The position numbers and the translations under genes were made by a program. A DNA stretch of 64,000 nucleotides from an uncultured Halomonas sp. (GTDB lineage Bacteria > Pseudomonadota > Gammaproteobacteria > Pseudomonadales > Halomonadaceae): the NCBI RefSeq assembly GCF_947501415.1, contig NZ_CANMVL010000012.1, forward strand, positions 27,843-91,842, in the 5' to 3' direction. The first letter of the stretch is position 1. Each line of letters begins with the position of its first letter. The notes below the pieces were generated by a model. It was not told the DNA's origin, did no database searches, and worked only from the letters and a program-made list of their open reading frames with translations. Shown here piece after piece: positions 53,062-62,956 of this stretch.

Positions 53062-53236
53062 ACGGCAGGGCTTTTCGCCCGATATATCATCAGTCGTAGG
53101 CGCGCGATTTGTCATGCCATAGCCGATGACAGGAGATAGCCGCGGTTTTTTGTAGGAGCGCGATTTATCGCGCGATTTCCAGCAGTTCAATCGCCGAAAT
53201 GTCGGACCACCGATAAATCGGGCTCCTACGAGGCGG
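53062..53236. repeat. cluster of REP-like elements
   Basis: Copies at 53151-53176 (TGTAGGAGCGCGATTTATCG and its arm) and 53209-53230 (inverted form, ACCGATAAATCGGGCTCCTA) face each other, and a degenerate copy lies around 53076-53110. They fill the space between the hydrolase and the convergent importer operon; no gene is present. Confidence 0.75.
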
Positions 53237-53926
53237 CTACACCCCTAGATAACGGTCGCGAAGCGACTCGGTGAGAGCCTCGGGCGGCCCGCTCCAGGCG
53301 CTGCGCCCCTTCTCCAGCAGCACGCAGTGATCGGCCATTGGCAGCAGCTCCGATAGCGTCTTGTCGACGATCAGGATCGCCTGGCCCTGAGCCTTGAGGC
53401 GGCGGATGGCGTGCCAGATCTCCTGACGAATCACCGGGGCGAGCCCCTCGGTGGCCTCGTCGAGCACCAGCAAGCGTGGATTGGTCATCAGCGCTCGGCC
53501 AATGGCCAGCATCTGCTGCTCGCCGCCAGAGAGGGTCGTGGCGGACTGGCGGTCGCGTTCGCCCAGGCGCGGGAAGAGTCCCTCGACCCTCGCCAGGGTC
53601 CACTCACCGGGGCGCGCGGCCACCAGCAGGTTTTCGCGTACCGTCAGGTTGGGAAAGCAGCGTCGCCCCTCCAGCACCAGCCCCAGCCCCAAGCGAGCAA
53701 TCCGCTGGGGCGGTAGCCGGCGCAGATCATGGCCCTCGAACCGGATGTGTCCGGCGTGGGCCGGCGTCAGGCCGAAGAGCGAGCGGATGGTGGTGGTCTT
53801 GCCCATGCCGTTGCGCCCCATCAGCGCCACCATCTGGCCGGCCTCAACCTCCAGGTCCACGCCGAACAGGGCCTGAGCGGGGCCGTAACGGGTCTCGATG
53901 GCCTCCATCTTGAGCATGAGGGTCAC
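53237..53926 (-). CDS. branched-chain amino-acid-type ABC importer, ATPase (LivF-like)
   Basis: A 229-residue ATP-binding subunit. Walker A GRNGMGKTT, signature LSGGEQQMLAIGRALM, Walker B PRLLVLDEATEGLAP and the H-loop region are intact. LVLEGRRCFPNLTVRENL is typical of LivF. The last gene of the five-gene importer; its start overlaps the LivG-like gene by four bases. Confidence 0.92.
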   Translation of the reverse strand: MTLMLKMEAIETRYGPAQALFGVDLEVEAGQMVALMGRNGMGKTTTIRSLFGLTPAHAGHIRFEGHDLRRLPPQRIARLGLGLVLEGRRCFPNLTVRENLLVAARPGEWTLARVEGLFPRLGERDRQSATTLSGGEQQMLAIGRALMTNPRLLVLDEATEGLAPVIRQEIWHAIRRLKAQGQAILIVDKTLSELLPMADHCVLLEKGRSAWSGPPEALTESLRDRYLGV

Positions 53927-54666
53927 TCTCCCAGATAGGCGTCGCGGACCCGCGGGTCGCGACGGATGGTGTCGACATCGCCATGGGCGATGACCCGGCC
54001 CGCGACCAGCACCGAGAGGCGTTCGGCGAGTCGGAATACCGCCTGCATGTCGTGCTCGATCAACAGGATGGGCACCTCCTGCTTCAGCGACTCGAGCAGC
54101 TCGGTGAGCCGGGCCGAGCCCTCGGGGCCAAGGCCGGCCATGGGCTCGTCCAGCAGCAGGGCCCGCGGCTCGAGGGCCAGCGCGCAGGCGACCTCCAGAG
54201 CGCGTCTTTCGCCGTGGGAGAGTGCCGCCACCGGCGTCCAGGCGCGATGCTCCAGCCCCATTCGGGCGAGGGCCGCCATGGCGGGCTCCAGCAGGCGGCG
54301 GTCGCGGTGAACCGGCGTCCAGAACCGGAAACTATGGCCACTCACCGCCTGTACGCCGATCATCACGTTACGGATCACCGTCAACGGCTCGGCCAGTGAC
54401 GAAACCTGAAAGCTGCGGCCCAGCCCGCGTCGGGCACGGGCGGCGACGCTAAGCGCGGTGACCTCCTCGCCGTCGAGCAGCACGCGCCCGGCGTCGGGGC
54501 GCAGGTTGCCGGCGATCTGGGCGATCAGCGTCGACTTGCCGGCCCCATTGGGGCCGATCAGGGCGTGTATCTCGCCGCGACGCAGGGTCAACGAGACGTC
54601 ATCGGTGGCCGTCAGGGCGCCGAAGCGCTTGTGCAGCCCCTCGAGAGTCAGCACCGCGTCACTCAT
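53923..54666 (-). CDS. branched-chain amino-acid-type ABC importer, ATPase (LivG-like)
   Basis: A 247-residue ATP-binding subunit. Walker A GPNGAGKSTLIAQI, Q-loop region GRSFQVSSL, signature LSHGERRALEVACAL and Walker B RALLLDEPMAGLGP fit LivG. The signature reads LSHGE instead of the usual LSxGQ, a known minor form. It overlaps the upstream permease gene by eight bases. Confidence 0.92.
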   Translation of the reverse strand: MSDAVLTLEGLHKRFGALTATDDVSLTLRRGEIHALIGPNGAGKSTLIAQIAGNLRPDAGRVLLDGEEVTALSVAARARRGLGRSFQVSSLAEPLTVIRNVMIGVQAVSGHSFRFWTPVHRDRRLLEPAMAALARMGLEHRAWTPVAALSHGERRALEVACALALEPRALLLDEPMAGLGPEGSARLTELLESLKQEVPILLIEHDMQAVFRLAERLSVLVAGRVIAHGDVDTIRRDPRVRDAYLGE

Positions 54667-55708
54667 GGGGCTCTCTCCCAGGGCTCTCTCCCCCGTCCAG
54701 CCAGCCCATTACGCCGTGACGGGCGAACAGCACCACGCCGAGCAGCACCAGGCCGAGAAATAGCTGCCAGTACTCGGTCAGTCCACCGAGCAGGGTCTCC
54801 ATGCCGATAAACAGCACGGCCCCGGCCAGGGGGCCGTAGAGGCGGCCGACCCCGCCGAGGATGACGATCACCATCAGCTCGCCTGACATGTGCCAGCTGA
54901 GCATGCTGGGGCTGACGAAGCCGTTGAGGTCGGCATACAGCGCACCGGCCAGGCCGGTGATCATTGCCGAGACCACGAAGGCCAGCAGGCGGATGGGGTA
55001 GGGGGAGATGCCGGCGGTGGCCAGCCGGGTCTCGTTGAGCCGTGCCATGGTCAGCGCCGCACCGAAGCGCGAGCCCATCAGCCGCGAGGTGAGTGCCATG
55101 GCGAGCACCAGGCCGGTGAAGCAGACCAGAAAGAAGGTCAGCGGGTCCTGGGTATCGAGCCCCGGCAGCTGGTTGCGCAGATAGATGGGCAGGCCATCCT
55201 GCCCCCCGTAGGTGGGCCAGGAGTTGGCGAAGTAGTAGACCATCTGAGCGAAGGCCAGGGTGATCATGATGAAGTAGACGCCGGTGGTGCGCAGCGAGAC
55301 GGCGCCGATCAGCAGCGCCAGCAGGCCACAGGCGAGCATCGCCAGCGGCCATAGCACCAGCAGGTTGTCGCTGCCGGGCAGCAGGCCCATGAAGGCGGTG
55401 GCATCGAAGGCATGGTAGGCGCCGATACCGGCGATATAGCCGCCGAGTCCGAAGTAGGCGGCGTGACCGAAGCTGATCATGCCGCCATAACCCAGGGCCA
55501 GGTTGAGGCCCACGGCGGCCATGGCGATCAGCGTCAGGCGTGAGGCGAGGCTCACATAATAGGGGTGACCCAGCAGGTCGGCGGCCACCGGCAGTACCAG
55601 CAGCAGGGCGAGCATAAGGAGTTGCACCACGCCTCGTCGACCGAGGCGGCGAGGCGAGGGGGGAGCCGGGTCCTTGAGAGCGATGCCGGAAGGTGTCGGG
55701 TCAGTCAT
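54659..55708 (-). CDS. branched-chain amino-acid-type ABC importer, permease (LivM-like)
   Basis: A 349-residue polytopic permease with about eight to ten helices. NLALGYGGMISFGHAAYFGLGGY near the N-terminal third and MVIVILGGVGRLYGPLAGAV near the C-terminal third (the coupling region) are diagnostic for LivM. It overlaps its neighbours at both ends by eight bases. Confidence 0.92.
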   Translation of the reverse strand: MTDPTPSGIALKDPAPPSPRRLGRRGVVQLLMLALLLVLPVAADLLGHPYYVSLASRLTLIAMAAVGLNLALGYGGMISFGHAAYFGLGGYIAGIGAYHAFDATAFMGLLPGSDNLLVLWPLAMLACGLLALLIGAVSLRTTGVYFIMITLAFAQMVYYFANSWPTYGGQDGLPIYLRNQLPGLDTQDPLTFFLVCFTGLVLAMALTSRLMGSRFGAALTMARLNETRLATAGISPYPIRLLAFVVSAMITGLAGALYADLNGFVSPSMLSWHMSGELMVIVILGGVGRLYGPLAGAVLFIGMETLLGGLTEYWQLFLGLVLLGVVLFARHGVMGWLDGGESPGREPHE

Positions 55709-56621
55709 TGACGGTGAAGAGTCCCTTGGGCTTGAAGGCCAGGATGATGGCCATAAGGATATAGATCAGCATCGAGGCCAGGGCGGCACCCACATCGGTG
55801 GCCTCGGAAGGGGGCAGGAAGCCACGGAAGAACAGCGGCAGGAAGACCCGGCCCAGGGTATCCACCACCCCGACCAACAGGGCACCCAGCAGTGCGCCCT
55901 TGATGGAGCCGATGCCGCCGATCACGATCACCACGAATGCGAGGATCAGCACCGGCTCGCCCATGCCCACCTGCACCGACTGCAGCGCTCCGACCATGGC
56001 CCCGGCCAGGCCGGCGAGCCCCGCCCCGAGGGCGAAGACCGCGGTGTAGAGGCGCGAGATCTCGATGCCGAGGGCGCCGATCATCTCGCGGTCGCTCTCA
56101 CCGGCGCGCACGCGCATGCCCAGCCGCGTCCGCGAGATCAGCAGATAGAGCCCCACGGCAACCGTGATGCCCACGCCGATGATCACCAGCCGGTAGAGCG
56201 GATAGCGGGCGTCGCCGGGGAGGGTGACATAGCCCGACAGCCACTCCGGCGTGTTCAGCCACAGCGGCGAGGCGCCGAACAGCCAGCGAGTGCCCTCGGA
56301 GAAGATCAGGATCAGGGCGAAGGTGGCAAGTACCTGATCGAGATGCGAGCGATGGTAGAGGCGGCGGATCACGATCAGCTCCACCAGTGCCCCCACCGCG
56401 GCGGCCCCGAGCAGTCCCGCCCCCAGGCCGAGCATAAAGGAGCCGCTGGCGGCGGTGACCGCGGCGGTAAGGTAGGCCCCCACCATGTAGAAGGAGCCAT
56501 GGGCCAGGTTGATCAGCCCCATGACCCCGAACACCAGGGTCAGGCCGCTGGCCATCAAAAACAGCATGGTGCCCAGCTGCAGGCCGTTGATCAGTTGTTC
56601 GAGAAACAGGGTCGCCGACAC
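55701..56621 (-). CDS. branched-chain amino-acid-type ABC importer, permease (LivH-like)
   Basis: A 306-residue permease with about eight helices. Family sequence GLTLVFGVMGLINLAHGSFYMVGAY lies at about 26-50, and ILAFVVIVIGGIGSIKGALLGALLVG is the coupling helix region. It starts 12 bases downstream of the binding-protein gene. Confidence 0.92.
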   Translation of the reverse strand: MSATLFLEQLINGLQLGTMLFLMASGLTLVFGVMGLINLAHGSFYMVGAYLTAAVTAASGSFMLGLGAGLLGAAAVGALVELIVIRRLYHRSHLDQVLATFALILIFSEGTRWLFGASPLWLNTPEWLSGYVTLPGDARYPLYRLVIIGVGITVAVGLYLLISRTRLGMRVRAGESDREMIGALGIEISRLYTAVFALGAGLAGLAGAMVGALQSVQVGMGEPVLILAFVVIVIGGIGSIKGALLGALLVGVVDTLGRVFLPLFFRGFLPPSEATDVGAALASMLIYILMAIILAFKPKGLFTVND

Positions 56622-56633
56622 GTCAGGGCCCCG

Positions 56634-57776
56634 TCACAACTTGCAGTCGGGGTAGTAGATATCCTGGATATCCTCGACGGCGATGCCGAGCAGGCGATTG
56701 GTCGGCTCGCCATCCTCGCCGGCGACCACCTCACGCACGTAGATATCCTGGATGGGGTGCTGATTGGGGCCGAAGCGGAATTCGCCGCGCACCGAGTCGA
56801 AGTCCGCCTCGCGCAGCGCCTCGCGGAAGGCATCCTGGTCGTCGGGATGGGCCTTGCCCAGGGCGGAGAGGATCAGGTTGGCGGTATCGAAGCCCTGGGC
56901 GGCATAGAGGGTCGGCATGCGGTCGTAGGCTTGCTGGAAGCTCTCGACGAAGGCGCGGCTGGTGTCATTGTCCAGGTCGTAGGCCCACAGTGAGGTATTC
57001 CTGGCACCGATGGCGGCCTCGCCCACCGCCTTGATAAGGGTCTCGTCGAAGGAGAAGGCGGCGCCGAATACCGGCAGCTCCACCCCGGCGTTCTGCCACT
57101 GCTTCATGAAGGAGATGCCCATACCGCCGGGCAGGAAGAAGAACAGGCTGTCGGCATCGCTGGCGCGGATCTGGGCGATCTCGGCGGCGTAGTCGGTCTG
57201 GCCCATCTGGGTGTAGAGCTCGTCGGCGACCTCACCTTCGTAGAGATGCTTGAAACCGGCCAGGGCGTCGGTGCCAGCCGGATAGTTGGGGGCCATGATC
57301 AGCGGTCGCTCATAGCCCTGCTCCTTCATCCAGGCGCCCATGGCGCCGTGCAGGTTGTCATTCTGATAGGCAACGTTGAAGTAGTTCTCGTGGCACATTC
57401 GACCGGCGAGGGCCGAGGGGCCGGCATTGGGCGACAGATAGAAGGTCCCCTGGCGTACCACGGAGGGCACCACGGCCATGGCCAGGTTGGACCAGATGAT
57501 GCCGGTCATCAGATCCACCTCGTCGCGCTGCATGAACTCGTTGGCCAGGTTGCGCGCCAGGTCTGGCTTGCGGGCATCGTCCTGAACCAGCACCTCGATA
57601 TCGTCGCGCCCGGACTGCTCGATGGCCAGCAGGAAGGCGTCACGCACATCGACGCCCAGGTGTGAACCGCCCCCGGAAAGGGTGGTAATCATGCCGATCT
57701 TGACCTCTTCGGCGTGAGCGGTGGCAAGACCGGTGGTGAGCAGCAGGCCGAGACCCAGGCGAGCGAGCTGTTTCAT
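56634..57776 (-). CDS. branched-chain amino-acid-type ABC importer, periplasmic binding protein
   Basis: A 380-residue binding protein, signal peptide MKQLARLGLGLLLTTGLATAHA then EEVKIGMITTLSGGGSHLG, the usual Liv-type N-terminus. Two lobes are linked by the GFKHLYEGEV... and GGMGISFMKQWQNAG regions. The ligand cannot be read from sequence; Liv-type systems also carry aromatic acids, amides and urea. GAGG six bases ahead supports this start over an ATG 51 bases upstream. First gene of the operon, hence the likely promoter just upstream. Confidence 0.9.
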   Translation of the reverse strand: MKQLARLGLGLLLTTGLATAHAEEVKIGMITTLSGGGSHLGVDVRDAFLLAIEQSGRDDIEVLVQDDARKPDLARNLANEFMQRDEVDLMTGIIWSNLAMAVVPSVVRQGTFYLSPNAGPSALAGRMCHENYFNVAYQNDNLHGAMGAWMKEQGYERPLIMAPNYPAGTDALAGFKHLYEGEVADELYTQMGQTDYAAEIAQIRASDADSLFFFLPGGMGISFMKQWQNAGVELPVFGAAFSFDETLIKAVGEAAIGARNTSLWAYDLDNDTSRAFVESFQQAYDRMPTLYAAQGFDTANLILSALGKAHPDDQDAFREALREADFDSVRGEFRFGPNQHPIQDIYVREVVAGEDGEPTNRLLGIAVEDIQDIYYPDCKL

Positions 57777-58004
57777 GAAGAACCTCAGGAGTAGCGTGGT
57801 GTTGTTGGCATCGACATAGACTACCAAGGAAACAGGATCGCCAGGCAGTGGAATATGGTTGCAATGGTCTTCTTGACGATGAGGGCCCTACGCGTTTACT
57901 CCGACAGGATTGACAGCCCACCCCGGTAGCGCGACTCTGTTGCTGACCCGGCCGGGCGCTGGACGCCCTCGGTACCTTGCTCGACCCAACGAACGGAGGC
58001 CCCC

Positions 58005-58505
58005 ATGCTGGAAGACTGCAAGAGCGCTCTTGAGCGCTGGGGTGGTGTACACAAGTTGATCGATCGCTGGCTGGATCAGCGTCGTGAGCTGCTGGTCGAC
58101 TTCGTCGAGCTCAAGGAGGGGTGTGATGCCGAGCTCGAGGCGGTCAGCAAGGAGCGCATCGACGCCTTCAGCGAGCTGCTGATGGACTATATCAGCGCCG
58201 GACATTTCGAGATCTATCCTCAGCTGCGTGAGGAGGCTCGCGCCTTCGAGGATGACTCGGCGCTGCAACTGGCCGACCGCCTGCTGGAGCGACTGGAGAT
58301 GTCAACTGGGCTGGTGCTCGACTTCGATGCGGAGTACGCAAGCCCAGGGCGTGTCCGCCAGCATCTCGGCCGCCTGCCCGCCTGGCTGGAACGCCTGGCC
58401 CATGGATTGACCGAACGCTTCGCCCTGGAGGATGAGTTGATCGGCCGGATTCACGCCCGCCATGCGCCCGATGCGGCCCGAGCGGAAGCCGCCTCCCGCC
58501 TGTAG
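58005..58505 (+). CDS. rsd: sigma-70 regulator Rsd/AlgQ family
   Basis: A 166-residue four-helix protein that binds sigma-70 region 4 and so favours alternative sigma factors in stationary phase. MLEDCKSALERWGGVHKLIDRWLDQRRELL is the family N-terminus and the central FSELLMDYISAGHFEIYPQL is well preserved. It is a single gene, divergent from the importer operon, and runs into a REP-like element just after its stop codon. Confidence 0.92.
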   Translation: MLEDCKSALERWGGVHKLIDRWLDQRRELLVDFVELKEGCDAELEAVSKERIDAFSELLMDYISAGHFEIYPQLREEARAFEDDSALQLADRLLERLEMSTGLVLDFDAEYASPGRVRQHLGRLPAWLERLAHGLTERFALEDELIGRIHARHAPDAARAEAASRL

Positions 58506-58526
58506 GAGCGCGATTTATCGCGTGAT
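58501..58526. repeat. REP-like element overlapping the ends of rsd and the RND gene
   Basis: TGTAGGAGCGCGATTTATCG followed by CGTGAT. It overlaps the last bases of rsd and extends into the convergent RND transporter's stop region, so it supplies part of both 3' ends. Confidence 0.7.
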
Positions 58527-61500
58527 AGTTTTCGTTCGGTGCTCGAAGCGCCCCCCAAGCACCAGCATGCACGGCGTCAGCAGCAGCGTCAGCCCGGTGG
58601 CGAAGGTCAGCCCGCCGGCGATGGCGCTGGAGAGCTGGGTCCACCACTGGGTGGAGGGGGCGCCGATCCCCAGGCTGGGGGCGAACAGGTCGACGTTGAT
58701 TCCCAGCACCATGGGAAGAAGGCCCAGCACCGTGGTTACCGCGGTGAGCAGTACCGGCCGCAGGCGCAGGCTACCCGCCTCCAGGGCGGCCTCGAAGGGT
58801 GCCAGACCCTCGTCGCGCAGCTGGTTGTAGGTGTCGATCAACACGATATTGTTGTTCACCACGATCCCCGCCAGGGCAATGATGCCCATCCCCACCATCA
58901 CGATGCCGAAGGGCTGGGCGTTGGCCAGCAGCCCCAGCAGCACCCCTGCGGTGGAGAAGATGATCGCCGAGAGCACCAGTCCCGCCTGATAGAAGCTGTT
59001 GAACTGGGTCACCAAAATCAGCGCCATCAGTCCGATGGCGACCATGAAGGCGCCGGCCAGGAAGCGACTGGCCTCCTGCTGATCCTCCTGCTCCCCGGCG
59101 ATATTCACCTGCACCCCCTCGGGCGGCTCGCCGGCGGCCTCGAGCAGGGCGCCCAGGCGCTCGTCGGCGCTGGCGTCGGGGGCCACATCGGCCTCGAGGG
59201 TGATGGCGCGACGCCCGTCAATGCGGTGCAGGGTGCCGACCTTGGGCGCCGGCTCCACCGAGACGAAATGTGACAGTGGCACCTGGCCCCGGGAGGTGTT
59301 CAGGCTCAGCCGGCCGAGCTGGTCGAGAGTACGGTCGCCTTCCGGCAGGCGAATCCGGATATCGACCTCGTCGTCGACCCCCTCGGGGCGGTAGCTGGCG
59401 ACCTGAACCCCGTTGGTCAGCAGCTGCACCGCGCTGCCCACGCTGCTGACATCGGTGCCGAAGCGGGCTGCCGCCTCGCGGTCGACGATGACCCGCCACT
59501 CCACCCCGGGCAGGCTGCGGTTATCCTCGATATCGCGAAAGCCCCCCAGCTCGTTCATCAGCTGGCGCAGCCGCTCCACCGCCTGGTCGGCCAGCTCCGG
59601 CGTCTGGCCTCCAATCTCCAGCACGATCGGCTTGCCCTCGCCGGGGCCCATCTGCTGTTCGCGGAACTCCAGTACCAGGCCGGGAAGATCGGTGGTGCGC
59701 TCACGCATCTCGGCGAAGATCTCGGTCAGTGGGCGGCGGCGGTGCCAGTCGATCAGTTGGAACTGCAGCACGCCGATGACGTCGGCGCCGAGCTGCGTAC
59801 CGGGGTTGGCGAAGGAGCGTGCATAGAGCGCCTCGACCTCGCTCATGCCGGCCAGGCGGGCCTCCACGCTCCGCACCATGGCATCCTTCTCCTCGACGGA
59901 GAAGTCGCCGCGGGTGCGCACCACCACCTGGGCGGAGTCGGGCTCCACGCTGGGAAAGAACTCCACACCATGGTTGAAGCGTGCATAGGCGGTATAGATC
60001 AGCGCCATCAGCAGCAGCGTGAACAACAGGGTCAGTGCCGGGTGGGCGAGTAGCCGCGACAGGGCGATGCGATAGAGGCGACCGCCGGCGGTGGCCCTTA
60101 GCGGCGCGGCATGAGACGAGGCCTGGCGGGCGCCGAACACGCCGCCCAGCGTCGGCAGAAACACCAGGGCCATGGCCAGGGAGGCGAGCAGGCAGAGAAT
60201 CACCGTGGCCGGCAAATATTTCATGAACTCGCCGACGAGGCCCGGCCAGAACAGCAACGGCATGAAGACCGCCAGGGTGGTGGCGGTGGAGGCGATTACC
60301 GGCCAGCTCATGCGGCTCGCCGCCTCTAGCCAGGCCGTGCGGGGCGCCATGCCCTGGTGCAAATGCCTGTCCGCCAGCTCACTGACCACGATGGCGCCGT
60401 CGACCAGCATGCCGGCCACCAGGATCAGCGCGAACAGCACCACGATATTGAGGGTATAGCCCACCGCCCAGATCATCAGGATACCGCTGAGGAAGGCACC
60501 CGGAATCGTTAGGCCGACCAGCATGGCGCTGCGCGCCCCCATGGCGGCCAGGATCACGATCAGCACCAGCACCACGGCGGTGACCACATTGTTGAGCAGC
60601 TCCGAGAGCATGTCCTCGACGAACTCGGACTGGTCGGTGATGGTGGTGATCTCGAGGCCCTCGGGGATCAGTCCTTCGGCCTGCGCGAACAGCGCCTGCA
60701 CCTGCTCCACGGTGGCGATGATATTGGCGCCGGCGCGCTTGGAGATCTCGAGCACCAACGCCGGCTGATCATCGATGCGGGCATAGCCCTCGGGATCCTT
60801 GAAGGTGGGGCGTATGATCGCCACGTCGCCGAAGGTCACCACTCGGTCGCCATCCACCTTCACCGGCATGGCCATCACATCCTCCAGGGTCTCGATCACC
60901 CCGGGCACCTTGATGCCCAGCCGGCCGGCGCCGGTATCCAGGCTACCGGCGGCGACCAGGCGGTTGTTGCGGCTGACCAGATTGAACAGCGTGGCAAAGT
61001 CGATGCCATAGCTCTCCAGCACCAGGGGATCGACCACGATCTCCAGCAGCTCCTCGCGGTCGCCGCCGATATCCACCTCGAGCACCTCGGCGATGCCCTC
61101 GATCTCCTCCTGGATCCGCCGGGCGATGGCCACGCGCCGGGTCTCGTCCACCGACCCCGAGAGGCCGATGGAGAGCACCGGAAACTGGCTGACATTGACC
61201 TCCATGACGCGGGGCTCGTCCGCCTCGGAAGGCAGATCCGCCTTGGCGATATCGACCTTTTCCCGCACATCGGTGAGGGCCTGGTCGGCATCGAAGCCGG
61301 CGTCGAACTCCAGGGTCACGGAGGCGTGCCCCTCGCTGGACTGGGAGGTCATCTTGCGCAGTCCCTCGATGCTGCGCAGCTCCTGCTCCATGGGGCGCAC
61401 CAGCAGCCGCTCGCCATCCTCGGGGCTGACCCCCTCCAGGCTCATGGCGACATAAATGATGGGAATGGCGACGTCGGGGTTGGCCTCCTTGGGGATCGCC

Positions 61501-61592
61501 TGCCAGGCGGCCAGGCCCGCCAGCAGCAGGGCGGTCAGCAGCATCAGGGTCGTGCGGGCGCGCGCTTGAGCGGCCGCGATCAGCTGGCGCAT
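58515..61592 (-). CDS. RND efflux transporter permease
   Basis: A 1025-residue inner-membrane proton-driven pump with twelve helices in two repeats and two large periplasmic loops. It begins MRQLIAAAQARARTTLMLLTALLLAG; VALILVAGMLVDGAIVVSELADR-type helix 4 sequence carries the acid pair region, and GIIALAGIVVNNNIVLIDTYNQLRDEG is the matching second-half helix. Members export drugs, metals or lipids; the clade cannot be set here. It begins one base after the stop codon of the adaptor gene, so they are co-translated; no outer-membrane channel gene is present. Confidence 0.92.
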   Translation of the reverse strand: MRQLIAAAQARARTTLMLLTALLLAGLAAWQAIPKEANPDVAIPIIYVAMSLEGVSPEDGERLLVRPMEQELRSIEGLRKMTSQSSEGHASVTLEFDAGFDADQALTDVREKVDIAKADLPSEADEPRVMEVNVSQFPVLSIGLSGSVDETRRVAIARRIQEEIEGIAEVLEVDIGGDREELLEIVVDPLVLESYGIDFATLFNLVSRNNRLVAAGSLDTGAGRLGIKVPGVIETLEDVMAMPVKVDGDRVVTFGDVAIIRPTFKDPEGYARIDDQPALVLEISKRAGANIIATVEQVQALFAQAEGLIPEGLEITTITDQSEFVEDMLSELLNNVVTAVVLVLIVILAAMGARSAMLVGLTIPGAFLSGILMIWAVGYTLNIVVLFALILVAGMLVDGAIVVSELADRHLHQGMAPRTAWLEAASRMSWPVIASTATTLAVFMPLLFWPGLVGEFMKYLPATVILCLLASLAMALVFLPTLGGVFGARQASSHAAPLRATAGGRLYRIALSRLLAHPALTLLFTLLLMALIYTAYARFNHGVEFFPSVEPDSAQVVVRTRGDFSVEEKDAMVRSVEARLAGMSEVEALYARSFANPGTQLGADVIGVLQFQLIDWHRRRPLTEIFAEMRERTTDLPGLVLEFREQQMGPGEGKPIVLEIGGQTPELADQAVERLRQLMNELGGFRDIEDNRSLPGVEWRVIVDREAAARFGTDVSSVGSAVQLLTNGVQVASYRPEGVDDEVDIRIRLPEGDRTLDQLGRLSLNTSRGQVPLSHFVSVEPAPKVGTLHRIDGRRAITLEADVAPDASADERLGALLEAAGEPPEGVQVNIAGEQEDQQEASRFLAGAFMVAIGLMALILVTQFNSFYQAGLVLSAIIFSTAGVLLGLLANAQPFGIVMVGMGIIALAGIVVNNNIVLIDTYNQLRDEGLAPFEAALEAGSLRLRPVLLTAVTTVLGLLPMVLGINVDLFAPSLGIGAPSTQWWTQLSSAIAGGLTFATGLTLLLTPCMLVLGGRFEHRTKTITR

Positions 61593-61593
61593 C

Positions 61594-62724
61594 TTAGCGA
61601 TTCCTTGTGCCGCTGGCGGGCTTTTCGCCGTTACCCTCTGGGGCATCGGGCGTGACCGGGGTGACGGTCTCGCCGACCTCCACCATGCCGGCTCCCAGGG
61701 TGATCAGTCGCACGCTGTCGGGCAGCCCGGCCACCCGGGCACTCTCGAGATCGGCGTCCACCAGCGTCACCGGGGTCTGCACCACCCGGTTATCGGCGTC
61801 GAGGTGCTTGATGGCCAGCTCGCCATCGGGGTTGAGTGCCAGCAGGGCCGGCGAGAGGCGATGCACGCGGCGCGCGGGCAGGGTGATCGCCAGGGTGGCA
61901 CTGGCGCCGGCCAGGCGACGGCCCTCGGGGTTGGCGGCGCTGACCTCGACCCGGAAGCTGCGTGTTGCCTCATCGGCGCGGCGGGCCACCATGCTCACTT
62001 CTCCACTCAGCCGCGAGCCATCCAACAGCCGCAGCTCGGCCGACTGGCCCGCCTCGAGGTCCAGGGCATCCTGTTGCGGCGCCCAGGCCACCGCGGTGAG
62101 CCGCGAGTCGTCCACCAGTCGCCCCCAGCTCTCTCCCGTCTGCAGCAGCTCGCCGGGCTCCACCTCGAGACGGTCGAGGGTGCCGGAGAAGGGGGCCGTG
62201 AGGCGAGTATCGTCGCGCTGGCGCCGCAGGGCGGCCAGCTCCGCGGCGGCACCGCTGACATTGGCCTTCAGGCGCAGGTAGTCGGTGCGCGAGATCAGCT
62301 CACGCTGGCGCAGGGAGTCGGCACCGGCCAGTTCGGCCTGAGCCAGCGTCAAGGCATCCTCGGCCTGGGTCAGGCGCGCGGGCAACTCCTCCTGGGCCTG
62401 TTCGAGCAGCAGCTCTCCCGCCTCGACCGAACTCCCTTCCGCCACCGGCAGGGCAGCTACACGGCCGGTGTGGCGCGCGCGCAGCTCCAGCATGCGATGC
62501 GCCTCCAGCTCGCCCTGCAACACCAGAGTGGGGGCATGGGTCTCGGCCTCACGGAGTGTCACCTCCACCCGGGGCGCCTCGACGTCGCCCTCGGCGGCCG
62601 TTGAAGTCTCCGGCGGTGCATCGCGAAAGCCCTGGAGATCGCCCAGCAGCAGCCAGGCGAGCAGCATGATGACCAGTCCGATGGCGAGCAGGGCGGATAG
62701 CGGTGGAAGGCGGTCGCGGGGCAT
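61594..62724 (-). CDS. RND efflux periplasmic adaptor (HlyD/MFP family)
   Basis: A 376-residue protein with an N-terminal anchor (SALLAIGLVIMLLAWLLLGDL), a lipoyl-like half (ELRARHTGRVAALPVAEGSSVEAGELLLEQ), a coiled coil with AEDALTLAQAELAGADSLRQRELIS, a second lipoyl half (RLTAPFSGTLDRLEVEPGELLQ) and a beta-barrel domain. It links the RND pump to an outer-membrane channel encoded elsewhere. First gene of the two-gene operon. Confidence 0.92.
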   Translation of the reverse strand: MPRDRLPPLSALLAIGLVIMLLAWLLLGDLQGFRDAPPETSTAAEGDVEAPRVEVTLREAETHAPTLVLQGELEAHRMLELRARHTGRVAALPVAEGSSVEAGELLLEQAQEELPARLTQAEDALTLAQAELAGADSLRQRELISRTDYLRLKANVSGAAAELAALRRQRDDTRLTAPFSGTLDRLEVEPGELLQTGESWGRLVDDSRLTAVAWAPQQDALDLEAGQSAELRLLDGSRLSGEVSMVARRADEATRSFRVEVSAANPEGRRLAGASATLAITLPARRVHRLSPALLALNPDGELAIKHLDADNRVVQTPVTLVDADLESARVAGLPDSVRLITLGAGMVEVGETVTPVTPDAPEGNGEKPASGTRNR

Positions 62725-62956
62725 GCGGATGGTCCATCAACGAGCATGAAGCCGCCAGCATACTATTCTCGCGGTGGGTTCTCATGTACTGGTTTGCCGC
62801 ACCCTGCTTGCTCACTCCTCACCTTATGTTGCATTGAGTTTTGTGCACTGCAGGCATACCATCTTGGCGGTTTGTTTTCAGGCCAGAGCGGGCTCGTTGC
62901 CCGCCCGGCTCGTCCTCACGGCGACAACCCGCGCGTTGACAACCCAAGGAGCCACC

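Noticed and set aside
55674..56993. A 439-codon open frame antisense to the importer permease genes
   Set aside because: Rich in Gln/His/Glu repeats typical of reversed membrane-protein codons; LivH and LivM are clear.
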